Source of the DNA: Ornithodoros turicata
Taxonomy: Eukaryota; Arthropoda; Arachnida; Ixodida; Argasidae
DNA length: 64,000 nucleotides
Assembly (NCBI RefSeq): GCF_037126465.1
Contig: NC_088206.1
Span: forward strand, 50,448,841-50,512,840
Direction of reading: 5' to 3'
A program made the position numbers and the translations under genes. The notes under the pieces were generated by a model. It had not been told where the DNA came from, made no database searches, and saw only the letters and a list, made by a program, of their open reading frames with translations. Below, piece after piece: positions 35,441 to 45,795 of this stretch. How positions within the stretch are numbered: position 1 is the stretch's first letter; each line of letters begins with the position of its first letter.

Positions 35441-35444
35441 CTTA

Positions 35445-35600
35445 TTTGTAGCGAGCCGTGGACAACGACGGAGATGGCCACGCGCCTGGAGCACCAGCCT
35501 CCGTTCCACCGGCGCGGCGATGCGGCGATGGAGATAGGCCACCGTCATCGCCTCTCCGTGGCCATCATCGCCGGTCGGGGCTCATGTAGAGGAACAACAC
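35445..35600 (+). repeat. ~155-bp direct repeat, copy 1
   Basis: Similar to 37868-38010: ggacaacgacggagatggcc and gtcggggctcatgtagagga recur in the same order. Copies flank the 35.6-37.9 kb region. Confidence 0.65.
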
Positions 35601-35622
35601 ACCCTCTACGGGATCCGGACAG

Positions 35623-35655
35623 TTCGGTGCACGGACGAAATGTCCGTGCACCGAA
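35623..35655. repeat. Perfect 14-bp hairpin, GGTGCACGGAC arms
   Basis: ttcggtgcacggac-gaaat-gtccgtgcaccgaa. The same arm sequence is repeated as a short tandem at 35935-35995. Confidence 0.8.
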
Positions 35656-35687
35656 ATAACGGGAAGTGCGGGAGTCTGAACCCCCTA

Positions 35688-35882
35688 CACCCCCCCCTTT
35701 GCTACGCCACTGGTAGAGGATGTTGTCGACAAACTCCTTCTCCCAATCTCTACCCCTCGCCACTAAGTTTTGCGAACGTGATTGTGGAATATGTGAGGAG
35801 TCAGGAGCAATGTGAAGTGGCTTTGAGAAGGTTCTAGAGCAGTGTTTCTCAACCGGGGCTCCGCGGAACCCAGGGGTTCCGC
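35688..35882 (-). repeat. Inverted copy of 38208-38400
   Basis: Includes a hAT-like end CAGTGTTTCTCAACCGG at 35840, a ~120-bp segment shared with 26878-26998, and a second hAT-like end (reverse CAGTGGCGTAGC) at about 35710. The inverted match continues outside the hAT-like end, so this is an inverted duplication and not one simple element. Confidence 0.65.
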
Positions 35883-35931
35883 CTGTGTGCCTAATTTATT
35901 ATCTGTGTGCATAAATGGAACATTGCGCATC

Positions 35932-35995
35932 CCGTGCACCGAAACGTCCGTGCACCGAAATGTCCGTACACCGACATGTTCTGCACCGAAATGTC
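35932..35995 (+). repeat. Short tandem repeat, GTCCGTGCACCGAAAT
   Basis: Four consecutive imperfect 16-bp units (ccgtgcaccgaaacgt, ccgtgcaccgaaatgt, then diverged copies), matching the hairpin arm at 35642-35655. Confidence 0.75.
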
Positions 35996-36608
35996 CTAGA
36001 CCCCTCCTCTACATCTGGAGACCCGAACAACGAACACCATGTTCGGCGTAATTCGGCCCTTTTACCATCCCAAATTTGACAACCTACTTGCATGACCATA
36101 TTCTAAGCCATCGCTGTAGGTCCGGCGTACCGTTCTACCGAGGAACCGCTAGGCGACAACGTCAATTCACCGTGGCTCGTTCAACGTACTTCTGACCGCA
36201 CCATCGACGAGCACTACCACGGCACGCTACCCCTGGAAGTCATCGCCATTACTCGACTCATCACGACTATATCACGAACGACCTTCGCCTCTCGATCGAT
36301 CGGCGACCGCTCCTTTCCCGCTTCCGTCCACGCTCCCGACCCGATCGCCCACTGATCATCCCATCCGCCCACCGACCATCGCTTCACGGCTTCCAGGGAC
36401 CGACCTGCGCTGTCCACGGCATCCGGCACACTCACGACCCACCGCTTCATTTCACGCGTCTCGACGCTCATCCGCTGCTGACCGCGACACCAAAGCAACG
36501 TGCTCGCCTGCCGGTTTCGGTAGTGTCGGCAGTCGACGCCACGGCACGTCTTCAGCCGGCGTCTCGGTAGCCAACACGGCTAGCGCAGCCTCGCCCTACG
36601 ATCGACCC

Positions 36609-37620
36609 TACACTCTAAATAATTTTACACCTTAAAGGGTGTAAAAGAACATGTGCATGGCGCGCACCTTTTAAGGTGTAACGGAACACCCTCAAGACAT
36701 CAAGGGTGTAATTGTGGCGAAGGGTGTAATGGGGGGGGGGGGGGTAACCTGCAAACCACAGAAGAGGCAGCTGGAAATTACCACAGGGGGGAATATGTTT
36801 ATTAAGAAAAAAAGAAAGGAAAGTTGAAATTACAGCTTCATTGCGAAAGTATACTGTTTCTAGTTTTTACAAAAGGCGCATACTTTGGAGTGTCATTGTG
36901 GCTATCTTGGCATCACTCTTCGATCACAGCCATGCAAAATATTCTTTAAAACGCCAAGAATATACTTTTCTCACACTGAACTTGTAAGACTTCCCAGGTA
37001 TACTACTCAGCTGTACCCTGTGTGAAGTAAAAAATAGGACATTGCAGACATATGTTGCACAGCACACACATGTTATAGGTGATTGATGTGGGTATATGCG
37101 GGCATCATACATATCAGACACAATCACAAGAACTGAATAGTTATGCTTTTATTAGGTTGACATTATGCCATGCAGCATACATATCCTACATTACGTAGGC
37201 ATGAAGGTATTCAAACGTATCACTTAATACAGCTTTATCACATAGTAGTAATTTTATATTTTCCAGTCATCTAACCTTGAGGGGTTAGATGACAGTGTAC
37301 CAAATGTTGAGTAACTGTGCATTTGGTCTTTATATCACAACTTGTATCACAAGCTTAAGTTCTGAGTACCACAAGCACTCCAACACTGCACAGGAACAGG
37401 AATACATTTAGCCTGTGTAATGGAGCCTGTCCCACCTCCAAATACACCCTCTGTTGCACCCTCATCACACCCTCCTGACAATGTCTCATAAAAGGGTGTA
37501 ATTCACCATAGTTACACCCTCGAAAATTTTCAAGCCAAGGTTCTAGGGTGTAAAATAGGTGTAATACATGAGAATACACCAATTTTACACCTTTAAAGGT
37601 GTGAAAATATTTAGAGTGTA
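36609..37620. mobile_element. TA-flanked MITE (36611-37618), CACTCTAAAT ends
   Basis: 1008 bp, ends CACTCTAAATAATTTTACACC-like and (reverse) CACTCTAAATATTTTCACACC-like, flanked by TA. Subterminal regions repeat gggtgtaa words. It interrupts a GC-rich segment (36100-36608 and 37621-37860) whose frames I do not recognise. Confidence 0.8.
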
Positions 37621-37867
37621 CGGCTCTCGCTCCCGTGCCGTTTGCGGCACCCCAGGCCACGAATCTGACGCCCGACGACTTCACCGATCATCTCCGGCTC
37701 TGCAGCTTCCTCCCCGCTCACCGACCGTTTCGCGCAACGTGTGATGTGCCGGGCCGTGTGCATGCCCAGTAGTGCGCGTCATCCACGGTCACTCTTGCTC
37801 CCTCCCTCCGGTGTAGACGTGGTTCTTCGTTCTTCTTTCTCGCCGCTCCGCGTCTGTGGGGGAACAC

Positions 37868-38010
37868 TGTAGTGGGCCGTCGACAACGACAGAGATGGCC
37901 GCGTGCCTGGAGCACGGGCCTCAATTCCACCGGCACGGCATGGAGATATCGCTTCTGCCTGGCATACCATCATCGTCGGTCGGGGCTCATGTAGAGGAAC
38001 AACACCTCCT
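37868..38010 (+). repeat. ~155-bp direct repeat, copy 2
   Basis: Counterpart of 35445-35600. Confidence 0.65.
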
Positions 38011-38207
38011 CTTCATATTGAGCCAATGTTCGTCTTTGCAATGACCGCCAGCCGCTGCAACCTGGTCCTGCGATCTCTATGTGAATCCCAATGCTAAAGA
38101 TCAAATGTCGAGCACGGTCCCACAACAAGGCTGTCTGAAGCGAGCTTTGGTAGGCGGTCAAGTTACATTCGTATGCCAAACAGTACGTGGAAACTCAGGA
38201 CAAGGCT

Positions 38208-38400
38208 CGCGGAACCCCTGGGTTCCGCGGAGCCCCGGTTGAGAAACACTACTCTAGAACCTTCTCAAAGCCAGTTCACATTGCTCCTGACTCCTCACAT
38301 ATTTCACAATCACGCCCGCAAAGCTTAGTGGCGAGGGGTAGAGATTGGAAGAAGGAGTTTGTCGACAACATCCTCTACCAGTTGCGTAGCAAAGGGGGGG
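38208..38400 (+). repeat. Inverted-duplication arm, partner of 35688-35882
   Basis: Reads ggaacccctgggttccgcgg, gagaaacact, then the ~120-bp shared segment and a G-run after ttgcgtagcaaa. Confidence 0.65.
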
Positions 38401-39018
38401 GGGGGGCTGGTGGATAAGAGAGGGAGACTTTTATACATGTTCATACAACTAAGTTGCAGTGCTTAAATAGGGCCGCTAGGTATCCCTGTAATATCAACAC
38501 GTTGCGTTGTTTACGTGTCTTGCCCCTCGCTCAGGCCTGCCACTCATGTAGTCCTACAACATCGACTTATAGCACATATCATGAAAATTGTCAGTGATGG
38601 GCAAAGTACTACAAAAAGTACTTGAAGTACTCGTCAAGTACCTACCATGTACCTAAAGGGTTTAAAAGGTTAAGCACTGGAGTCGACAGCGGACGCGCGG
38701 CATTGTGGGTGAAGACCCTGACATTTAAATCTTCATGCCATTTAAATCCATCACTCGCGTTTGTGGTGTTTCTGGGTTATAGCTCAGCTTCATGTGAGAT
38801 TAACCAGGTAATTTTTACGTTTTGCGTGTTAAGCATTGTTCTGATAGGGATACGGCTGCAACCATAAACAAAAGCCCAACTCTACGGGTCTCGTCGATCT
38901 GTTCTACAGGTGCTCACCAACCCATGAATTGGGCATGGCAGCATCTTTGCATTGCACGCATGGTTATTCCATAGGCTTGCTTCGCACCCTGTAGCCTGTG
39001 CTAGTGGGTGTCCGGAGT

Positions 39019-40558
39019 GCAGTGATGGGCAGTACTTGAAGTACTCGGTACCTAAGTACTACTTGAAGTACTTTTGCGAGCATTTTTACTTCAAGTAATT
39101 TTCTTGCTGTACTTTGTACTTGACTGCAAGTACATTCAGTGGTAGTTTCCGTGAAAGTACTTCAAATACATTGTACATTTTGCTGTATACACCAACATTC
39201 CTTTTTCGTTCCTTCACCTCCCTGGCGGGGTAGAAACCCCTTGCCAGTGGCTGCCGTTGACGCGCTCCTTCGCCGCTGCCGCGGCATTCAGGGTAGTGCT
39301 CTCAACCGGGGGTGGATCCAGGATTTTTCTGAGGAGGGAGTCCACCCATGGAGAGCATGCTAGATACGCGATCTAGGGTCAATAGACCTCTATCCGAGAA
39401 ACGTCATCATGACGTTGGTAGACAGACTGAAACCGAAATAAATCGGAAAGGGAGGGCTGGGTTCCACGAATGGGCACTAGTTCGATGCCTCCTATTGAGA
39501 GAAAAGTAGGACCAAAGGTCCCTTTCAGGAACCATCGTAATCCCCTCAAGAGCGTGTCTTTCGGGCGCGACATTGTTCGCCCCTAGCTTCGGGCGTAGTT
39601 CAACTCTACCAAATTGGTGGCGCTGTCGAACACTATGACGTCATTTGTTTACAAACAGGGAGAGGTCTATTAAACACTATGGCACGACAGAAGTTGAGGA
39701 GGGGGCCAGGACATCCGGACCCCCCCCCCCCCCCCTCTAGATCAGCCCCTGCTCTCAACACTGGTTCGCCTATCTACAATCCGGTCAAAGCCAGTGCGAG
39801 CCGGAGTTGATCGTATGCCAGAGAGCATTGCTAGTGGCGCGTGGAGTGTTTCACCGCAGCGATGCGCGGTACCCTACCCCATTGCCTGGGAAGCATACGA
39901 TGGAAATTATGATGAGATAGAGTGAAAAAAAGAAACATGATAAGAAATCATATCGATATGTGACCAATGTGCGTGCAAGCGAGAGGTAGCAGAAGAGAAA
40001 AAAACTGTCTAGTGAAGGACACGAGAGTCACTCCGTACACCCAGTAGCACAGGCTACAGGGTGCGAAGCAAGCCTGTGGAATAACCATGCGTGCAACGCA
40101 AAGATGCTGCCGTGCCCATTTCATGGGTTCGTAAGCACCCGTAGAACAGACCGGTGAGACCGGGGGTTGGGCTTTTGCTTATGGTTGCAGCCGTATCTCT
40201 ATCGGAACAATGCTTAACAGACAAAACACGAAAATTACCTGGTTAGTCTCACATGAAGCTGGGCTATAGCATTATTAATCACGAACTGAGCGATGGATTT
40301 AAATGGCATGAAGATTCAAATGACAAGGACTTGACCTTCAATGCGGCGCGTCTGCTGTCGACTCCAGTGCTCAACCTATTAAACCCCATAGGTACTTGGT
40401 AGGTACTTGACGAGTACTTCAAGTACATTCCTTAATACTTTGTATTTTACTTGAAGCACTCAGCTCCAACAGTACCTAATACTGTACTTGAAGTACATAT
40501 TTTTGCAGGCACTTAGTACTTTATTTGAAGTACTTTTTGTGGTACTTTGCCCATCACT
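39019..40558. mobile_element. Inner element: same family inserted in opposite orientation
   Basis: Starts CAGTGATGGGCAGTACTT and ends GTACTTTGCCCATCACTG. Its left part matches the reverse complement of 40559-41290 and its right part (40011-40558) the reverse complement of 38595-39018, which is what a full inverted copy inserted into its relative gives. About 11 bp of the outer copy appears missing at the junction. It carries a hAT insertion at 39307-39751. Confidence 0.7.
39299..39759. mobile_element. hAT-like MITE (39307-39751), 8-bp TSD, nested third level
   Basis: 445 bp, ends CGGGGGTGGATCCAGG and (reverse) CAGGGGCTGATCTAG, flanked by ctctcaac at 39299-39306 and 39752-39759. Interior shared with 4300-4460. 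Ends in a long C-run. Confidence 0.85.
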
Positions 40559-41290
40559 GCTTCACTGGACCGTTTTTCTTCTGCTACCTCTCACGTGCAC
40601 GCACGTTGTTCACATATCGCCATGATTTTATGTCACTTTTTTCACTGTATCTCATAATTTCTATCGTACAGCTTGGGACAAAAGTTTACGGAAAACCGGG
40701 GTGCCGCATTTTTCCATTGGAGAGTACACACATACTGAGGATAGCTGGTGACCCGTTTCCTATTCGATCTCTTCCTGGTAGATAGCAGGAGGCCGCTCCG
40801 ACGAAGAAATACGCAAGTACCGTGTTCCGTAAGCTTTTGTCCCAAGGTGTACGTCTCCGACGCCGCGGGATAGGGTACCGCACCGCTGCGGTGAAACACT
40901 CCCTGCGCCATTGCCAATGCAATCTGGCCAATCTGGCATACAATCAACTCCGGCTTGTACTGGCTTTGACCGGATTGTGGACAGGCGAACCAGTGTTGAG
41001 AGCACTACCCTGAATGCCGCGGCGAAAGAGCGCGTCAACGATTGCCACCGGCAGGGGATTTCTACCGCCTTTCTTTCCGCCAGGGAGATGAAGGAACGAA
41101 AAAGGAATGTTGGTGTACAGCAAAATGTACAATGTACTTGGAGTACTTTCACGGGAAGTGCCACAGAATGTGTACTTTGTTAAGTACAAAGTACAGCGCA
41201 ACAAAATTACTTGAAGTAAAGTAAAAGTACTCGCAAAAGTACTTCAAGTAGCACTTAAGTACCGAGTACTTTAAGTACTGCCCATCACTG

Positions 41291-42912
41291 AGTCAGGGAA
41301 TGTCATAATCGTCGTCGGCAGCCGTAAAACACTGTACGACACTGTTTGAAGCAGCGGTAGTCCCATAAAATCGATTCATGTCATATATCATGAACATAGT
41401 CAATGAATGTCATAATGACCATCGGTAGTCATAAAACACTATGACACTGTTTGAAGCAGTGGTAGTCCCATAAAATCGTTCCTGTCACATATAAAAACAG
41501 TAAATGAATGTCATAATGACCATCGGTAGTCATAAAACACTGACCCTGTTTGAAGCGGGGGTAGTCTCATAAAATCGATGCACGTCACATATCATGAAAA
41601 TAGTTAAATGAATGTCATAATGATCATCGGTTGTCATAAAACAGGATAACGCTGTTTGAAGCAATGGTAGTCCCATAAAATCGATTCATGTCATATCATG
41701 ACAATATCCAAAGAATGTCATAATGACCATCGGTAGTCATAAAACACTGTATGACACTGTTTGAAGCAGCGGTAGTTCCATAAAATCGATTCATGTCACA
41801 TATCATGCAAATGGTCAATGAATGTCATAATGACCATCGGTAGTCAGAAAACACTATGACACTGTTTGAAGCAGTAGTAGTCCCATCAAATCGATTCATG
41901 CCACATATCATGAAAATAGTCAATGAATGTCATAATGACCATCGGTAGTCATAAAACACAATATGACTGTTTGACGCACCGTATGTCCACTAAAATCTGA
42001 CCGTGGCACATATGAAAATAATTGTGGATTGTCATAATGACCATCGGTAGTCATAAGACACCATGACTGTTTGAAACAGTGGTAGTCCCACAAAATCGAT
42101 TCATGTCATATGAAATAGTCATGGAACGTCAACGATAGTCAGTAGCCAGAATACACTGTATAACACTATTTGAAGTAGCGGTAGTCCCATGAAATCGATT
42201 ATGTCACATATGAAAATAGTCATGTTATGTCATAATGACCATCAGTAGTCATAAAACACTGACACTGTGGAATAGTGGTAGTCCCATAAAATCGATTCGT
42301 GGCACTCATGAAAATAGGTATTGAATGTCATAATGACCGGGGCAGTGATAATATACTCTATGGCATTATTTGAAGCAGCGGTAGTCTCATAAAGTCGATT
42401 CATGTTACGTCATGTAAATAGTCACGGAATGGTATAATGACATCGGTAGTCATAAAACAGTGACACTATTTGAAGTAGCGGTAGTCTCAAAATCGATTTA
42501 TGTCACATATCATGTAAATAGTCATGGAATGGCACAATGACATTGGTCATAGAACACTATGACACTGTTTGACGTACCGTAGGTCCCCTAAAATCTGACC
42601 ATGGCACATATCATTAAAATAGTCATGGAATGTGATAGTGGCCGTTGGTAGTCATAATACACTGTATGACACTATTTGAACCAGCGGTAGTCCCATAAAA
42701 TCGATTCATGCCACATATGAAAATAGTCATGCAATGTCATAATGACCCCGGTAGTTATAATACACTGACACTATTTGAAGCAGCGTAGTCCCATGAAATC
42801 TATTCATGTCAGATACGAAAATAGTCATGTAATGTCATAATGACCATCGGTAGTCATAACACATTATGGCACTGTGAATAGTGGTAGTCCCATAAAATCG
42901 CTTCATGGCACA
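41291..42912 (+). repeat. ~105-bp satellite array, part 1
   Basis: Repeated unit carrying aatgtcataatgaccatcgg, tagtcataaaacac, actgtttgaagcagcggtag and cccataaaatcgattcatg. Spacing between successive aatgtcat words is 107, 101 and 104 bp at the start. Roughly 15 units with point changes and small indels. No coding potential. Confidence 0.9.
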
Positions 42913-43789
42913 TACAGGGTGTCCCAGAAAACGTGTCATTGAATTATAATAAAAAAACTGCACCACCTAGGGTCATGCGGTCAATGGCATTTGTTCTTAG
43001 TGGGTTTTTGCCACCTCCTCATGTGAATGCCGTGTAACGCAAGTTTAATTATGTAAATTTTTGCGACCTTAAGTCGGAAATTTGCCTAGTAAAGGTCACT
43101 TTTTTACCCCACCAATGTGAAGAGCGTGTCTAATTTAGTCAAATTAATGATAATTGACAGGGATATTCAGGAGCTATCCCATCGGAAAAAATAGCCGAAC
43201 ATCATGCTCTACGGAGGTCGCACAGAATAGCGCACGATGAATTTTTCAGCGCAATCTTTGTCAGTCCGACGAAAGGAGGTTGGAAACCCAGCCCTCCCCG
43301 ACATCGCAGAAAGAGATAAAACAGGCACGGCTTATCACGTCCGACTTTCGCTGGGATAATGCTTTCCCTCTCCCAGTTTTAGGAACTGTTACTTTTTCTA
43401 CTATCACTCTGTGGGCTGGCTTCGGAACCTCCTTTCGTCGCACTGATAGCGATTACGCTCAAAAAGTCATCGCGCGTTATGGTCCAGTGCCCCGAAAAGC
43501 ATGATATTCGGTTATTTTTTCCGATGGGATAGCTCGTGAATATCACTGTCAAGTATCATGAATTTGAGTGAATTCGGCACGCTCTTCATATTGGTGGGGT
43601 AAAAAAGTGACCTTGGCAAATTTCCGAGTTCAGTTCGCAAATATTTACATAACTAAACTTGGAGTACATGACATTCACATTAGGGGGTGGCAAAAACCTA
43701 ATAAGAACAAATGCTGTTGACCGCATGATTCTAGGTGGCGTAGTTTTTTTTATTATAATTAAATGACACGTTTTCTGGGACATCTTGTA
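42913..43789. mobile_element. Foldback element in the satellite (42915-43787), TA TSD
   Basis: 873 bp. Ends CAGGGTGTCCCAGAAAACG and (reverse) CAAGATGTCCCAGAAAACG, flanked by TA. Long inverted arms of about 330 bp reach inwards (shared ccatcggaaaaaatagccga region). The frames inside are on the loop and are not recognised. Confidence 0.8.
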
Positions 43790-45084
43790 TAAAAATAGTT
43801 ATGGAATGTCATAATGGCAGCGGCACTCATAATACACCGAATGACACTATTTGAAGACGCGGTAGTCTCATAAAATAGATTCATGTCACGTATCATTACA
43901 TAGTCATGGAATAGCACAATGACATCAGTAGTCATAAGACACTATGACACTGTTTGACGTACCGTTGGTCCCCTAAAATCTGACCATGGCACATAAGAAA
44001 ATGGTCATGGAATGTCGTAATGGCCATCCGCACTCATAAGACACTGTATGGCACTGTTCGAAACAGTGGTAGTCTCACAAAAAGATTCATGTATATAATA
44101 TAAAAATAGTCATGGAAAGTTAATGACCGTCGGTAGTCATTAACACACTGTATGATACTATTTGAAGCAGCGGTAGTCCCATAAAATGGATTCATATCAC
44201 ATATCATGAAAGTAGTCATAAAATGTCAAAATGACCGTCAGTAGTCATAAAACACTTACAGATGGAAGGAGCGGCAGTCCCCTAATATTGATCCATGGCA
44301 GATATCATTAAAATAGTCATTGAATGTCATAATGACCGTCGGTAGTCATAAAACATTGTATGAGACTGTTTCAAGCAGCGGTAGCCCCATAAAATCGATT
44401 CATGTCATATATGAAAATAGTCACGGAATGTCATAATGACCGTCGGTAGTTATCAAGATGACAGTTTGAAGCAGCGGTAGTCTCCTAAAATTGATTCATG
44501 GTACATATCATGAAAATAGTCATGCAATGTCATAATGACAATCGGTAGCCATAAACCCCTCTATGGCACTGTTTGAAACAGCGGTAGTCCCACAAAGTCG
44601 ATTCTTGGCACATAATATGAAAATATTATGGAATGTCATGATGACCGCGGTAGTCATAATACAGTTGATGACACTATTTTAAGGAGCGGTAGTTCTATAA
44701 AATCGATTCATGTCACATGAAAATAGTCACGGAATGTGTTAGTCAATCGGTAGTCAAAACACTGTATGGCACTGTTTGAAACAGTGGTAGTTCACACAAT
44801 CAATTATTTCTGCCATAATAGTCATGGAAAATAGTAATGGAAAATTGATGACCGCGGTTCATAATACACTGTATGACCGTATTTGGAGTAGCGGTAGTCC
44901 CGTAAATCGATTCATGTCAGATATCATGGAAATAGTCATGGATGTCATCATGATCATCGGTAATCATAAAACAGTATGACACGGCTTGAAGCAGTGGTAG
45001 TCCCATAAAATCGATTCATGTCACATAAGATGAAAAGACTCACGGAATGTCGTAATGACCATCGGTAGTCATAAAACACAATAT
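43790..45084 (+). repeat. ~105-bp satellite array, part 2
   Basis: About 12 more units of the same satellite, generally more diverged. Ends at the LINE target duplication cacaatat (45077-45084). Confidence 0.9.
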
Positions 45085-45209
45085 AGAATACACAATATAG
45101 AAACAAGAATATAATAGAAATAGAAAGAAAAAAAATGGAAACGTAGGTCGCGCTGGTGCGACCATCTGTTCCAGATCAGGACGCTTGACGTGTGGAAGCA
45201 CTGAATGAA

Positions 45210-45795
45210 TTAAAAGATTATATCAGCACGTATGTCCTTGAGGTAGGTCGTCAGTGCACACAGCGCAGGTTGCTGGTGCCTTAGCCAGCTCCCCAGTACC
45301 TTCTCAACACTAAATGGTCGGTTGTCAAGTTTCGCGAGGGCGTTCTTCAGTGTTCGCCGACTAGAGTCGAAGCGTCGGCAGGTGACCAGCACGTGCTCCG
45401 TGTTCTCCACAGTTCCGCAAGTTGAACAGTTCGGCGATCCAGCGACACCTATTTTATGAAGGAATGCTGCTGCGAACGGGACGTTGAGTCGCAGGTGATG
45501 GATGAGGGACTCTAACAGCCTTGGCATCTTCAATTGGAGGCAGTAGGTGCAGTTGGGGTCAATTCGCGCGAGGAACGAGTGATTCATGACGTCGCCTGTC
45601 AACATGGTTTTAGAGAGGCGATTACGTAAGGAGGCCAGTAAGTAGTACTTCGCATCGGATTGCGTGAAGTAGATTTTATGAGTAGTTCTTTTACGGTGAG
45701 CAATTCGAGCAGCCTGGTCCGCCTTCTCATTTCCACTGATACCGCAGTGCCCTGGGATCCACTGGATGATGATGCTGTCCCAAGGGGAAAAACAA
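45210..45795 (-). pseudogene. LINE ORF2: RNase H C-terminal part and Cys/His tail
   Basis: Frame contains IIIQWIPGHCGISGNEKADQ, the last RNase H block with the NEKAD acidic residue. It is followed by CTYCLQLKMPRLLESLIHH and SPNCSTCGTVENTEHVLVTC, a Cys/His segment seen at the end of I-group ORF2. The frame stays open to its stop at 45210. The earlier RNase H acidic residues are missing because the other element is inserted just upstream. Confidence 0.7.

Larger units (their letters stand above)
38595..41290. mobile_element. Outer element of a nested pair, CAGTGATGGGC ends
   Basis: Begins CAGTGATGGGCAAAGTAC and ends GTACTGCCCATCACTG. The outer element is 38595-39018 plus 40559-41290; the intervening 39019-40558 is a second copy of the same family in opposite orientation. 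Subterminal regions are rich in agtacttgaagtact palindromic words. Satellite-like bases flank it on both sides (gcacatatcatgaaaat on the left, gaatgtcataat on the right), so it appears to have entered the satellite. No clear target duplication. Confidence 0.7.

Noticed and set aside
36100..36608. GC-rich frames interrupted by the CACTCTAAAT element as a host exon
   Set aside because: No frame remains open across the site and no domain is recognisable.
35840..38250. A single 2.4-kb hAT bounded by CAGTGTTTCTCAACC ends
   Set aside because: The inverted similarity extends beyond the presumed ends on both sides, so these are arms of an inverted duplication and not a simple element.
41291..45084. 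Regularly spaced repeats that might suggest a CRISPR array
   Set aside because: Units of ~105 bp are contiguous and diverged with no unique spacers, in eukaryotic DNA; this is a satellite.
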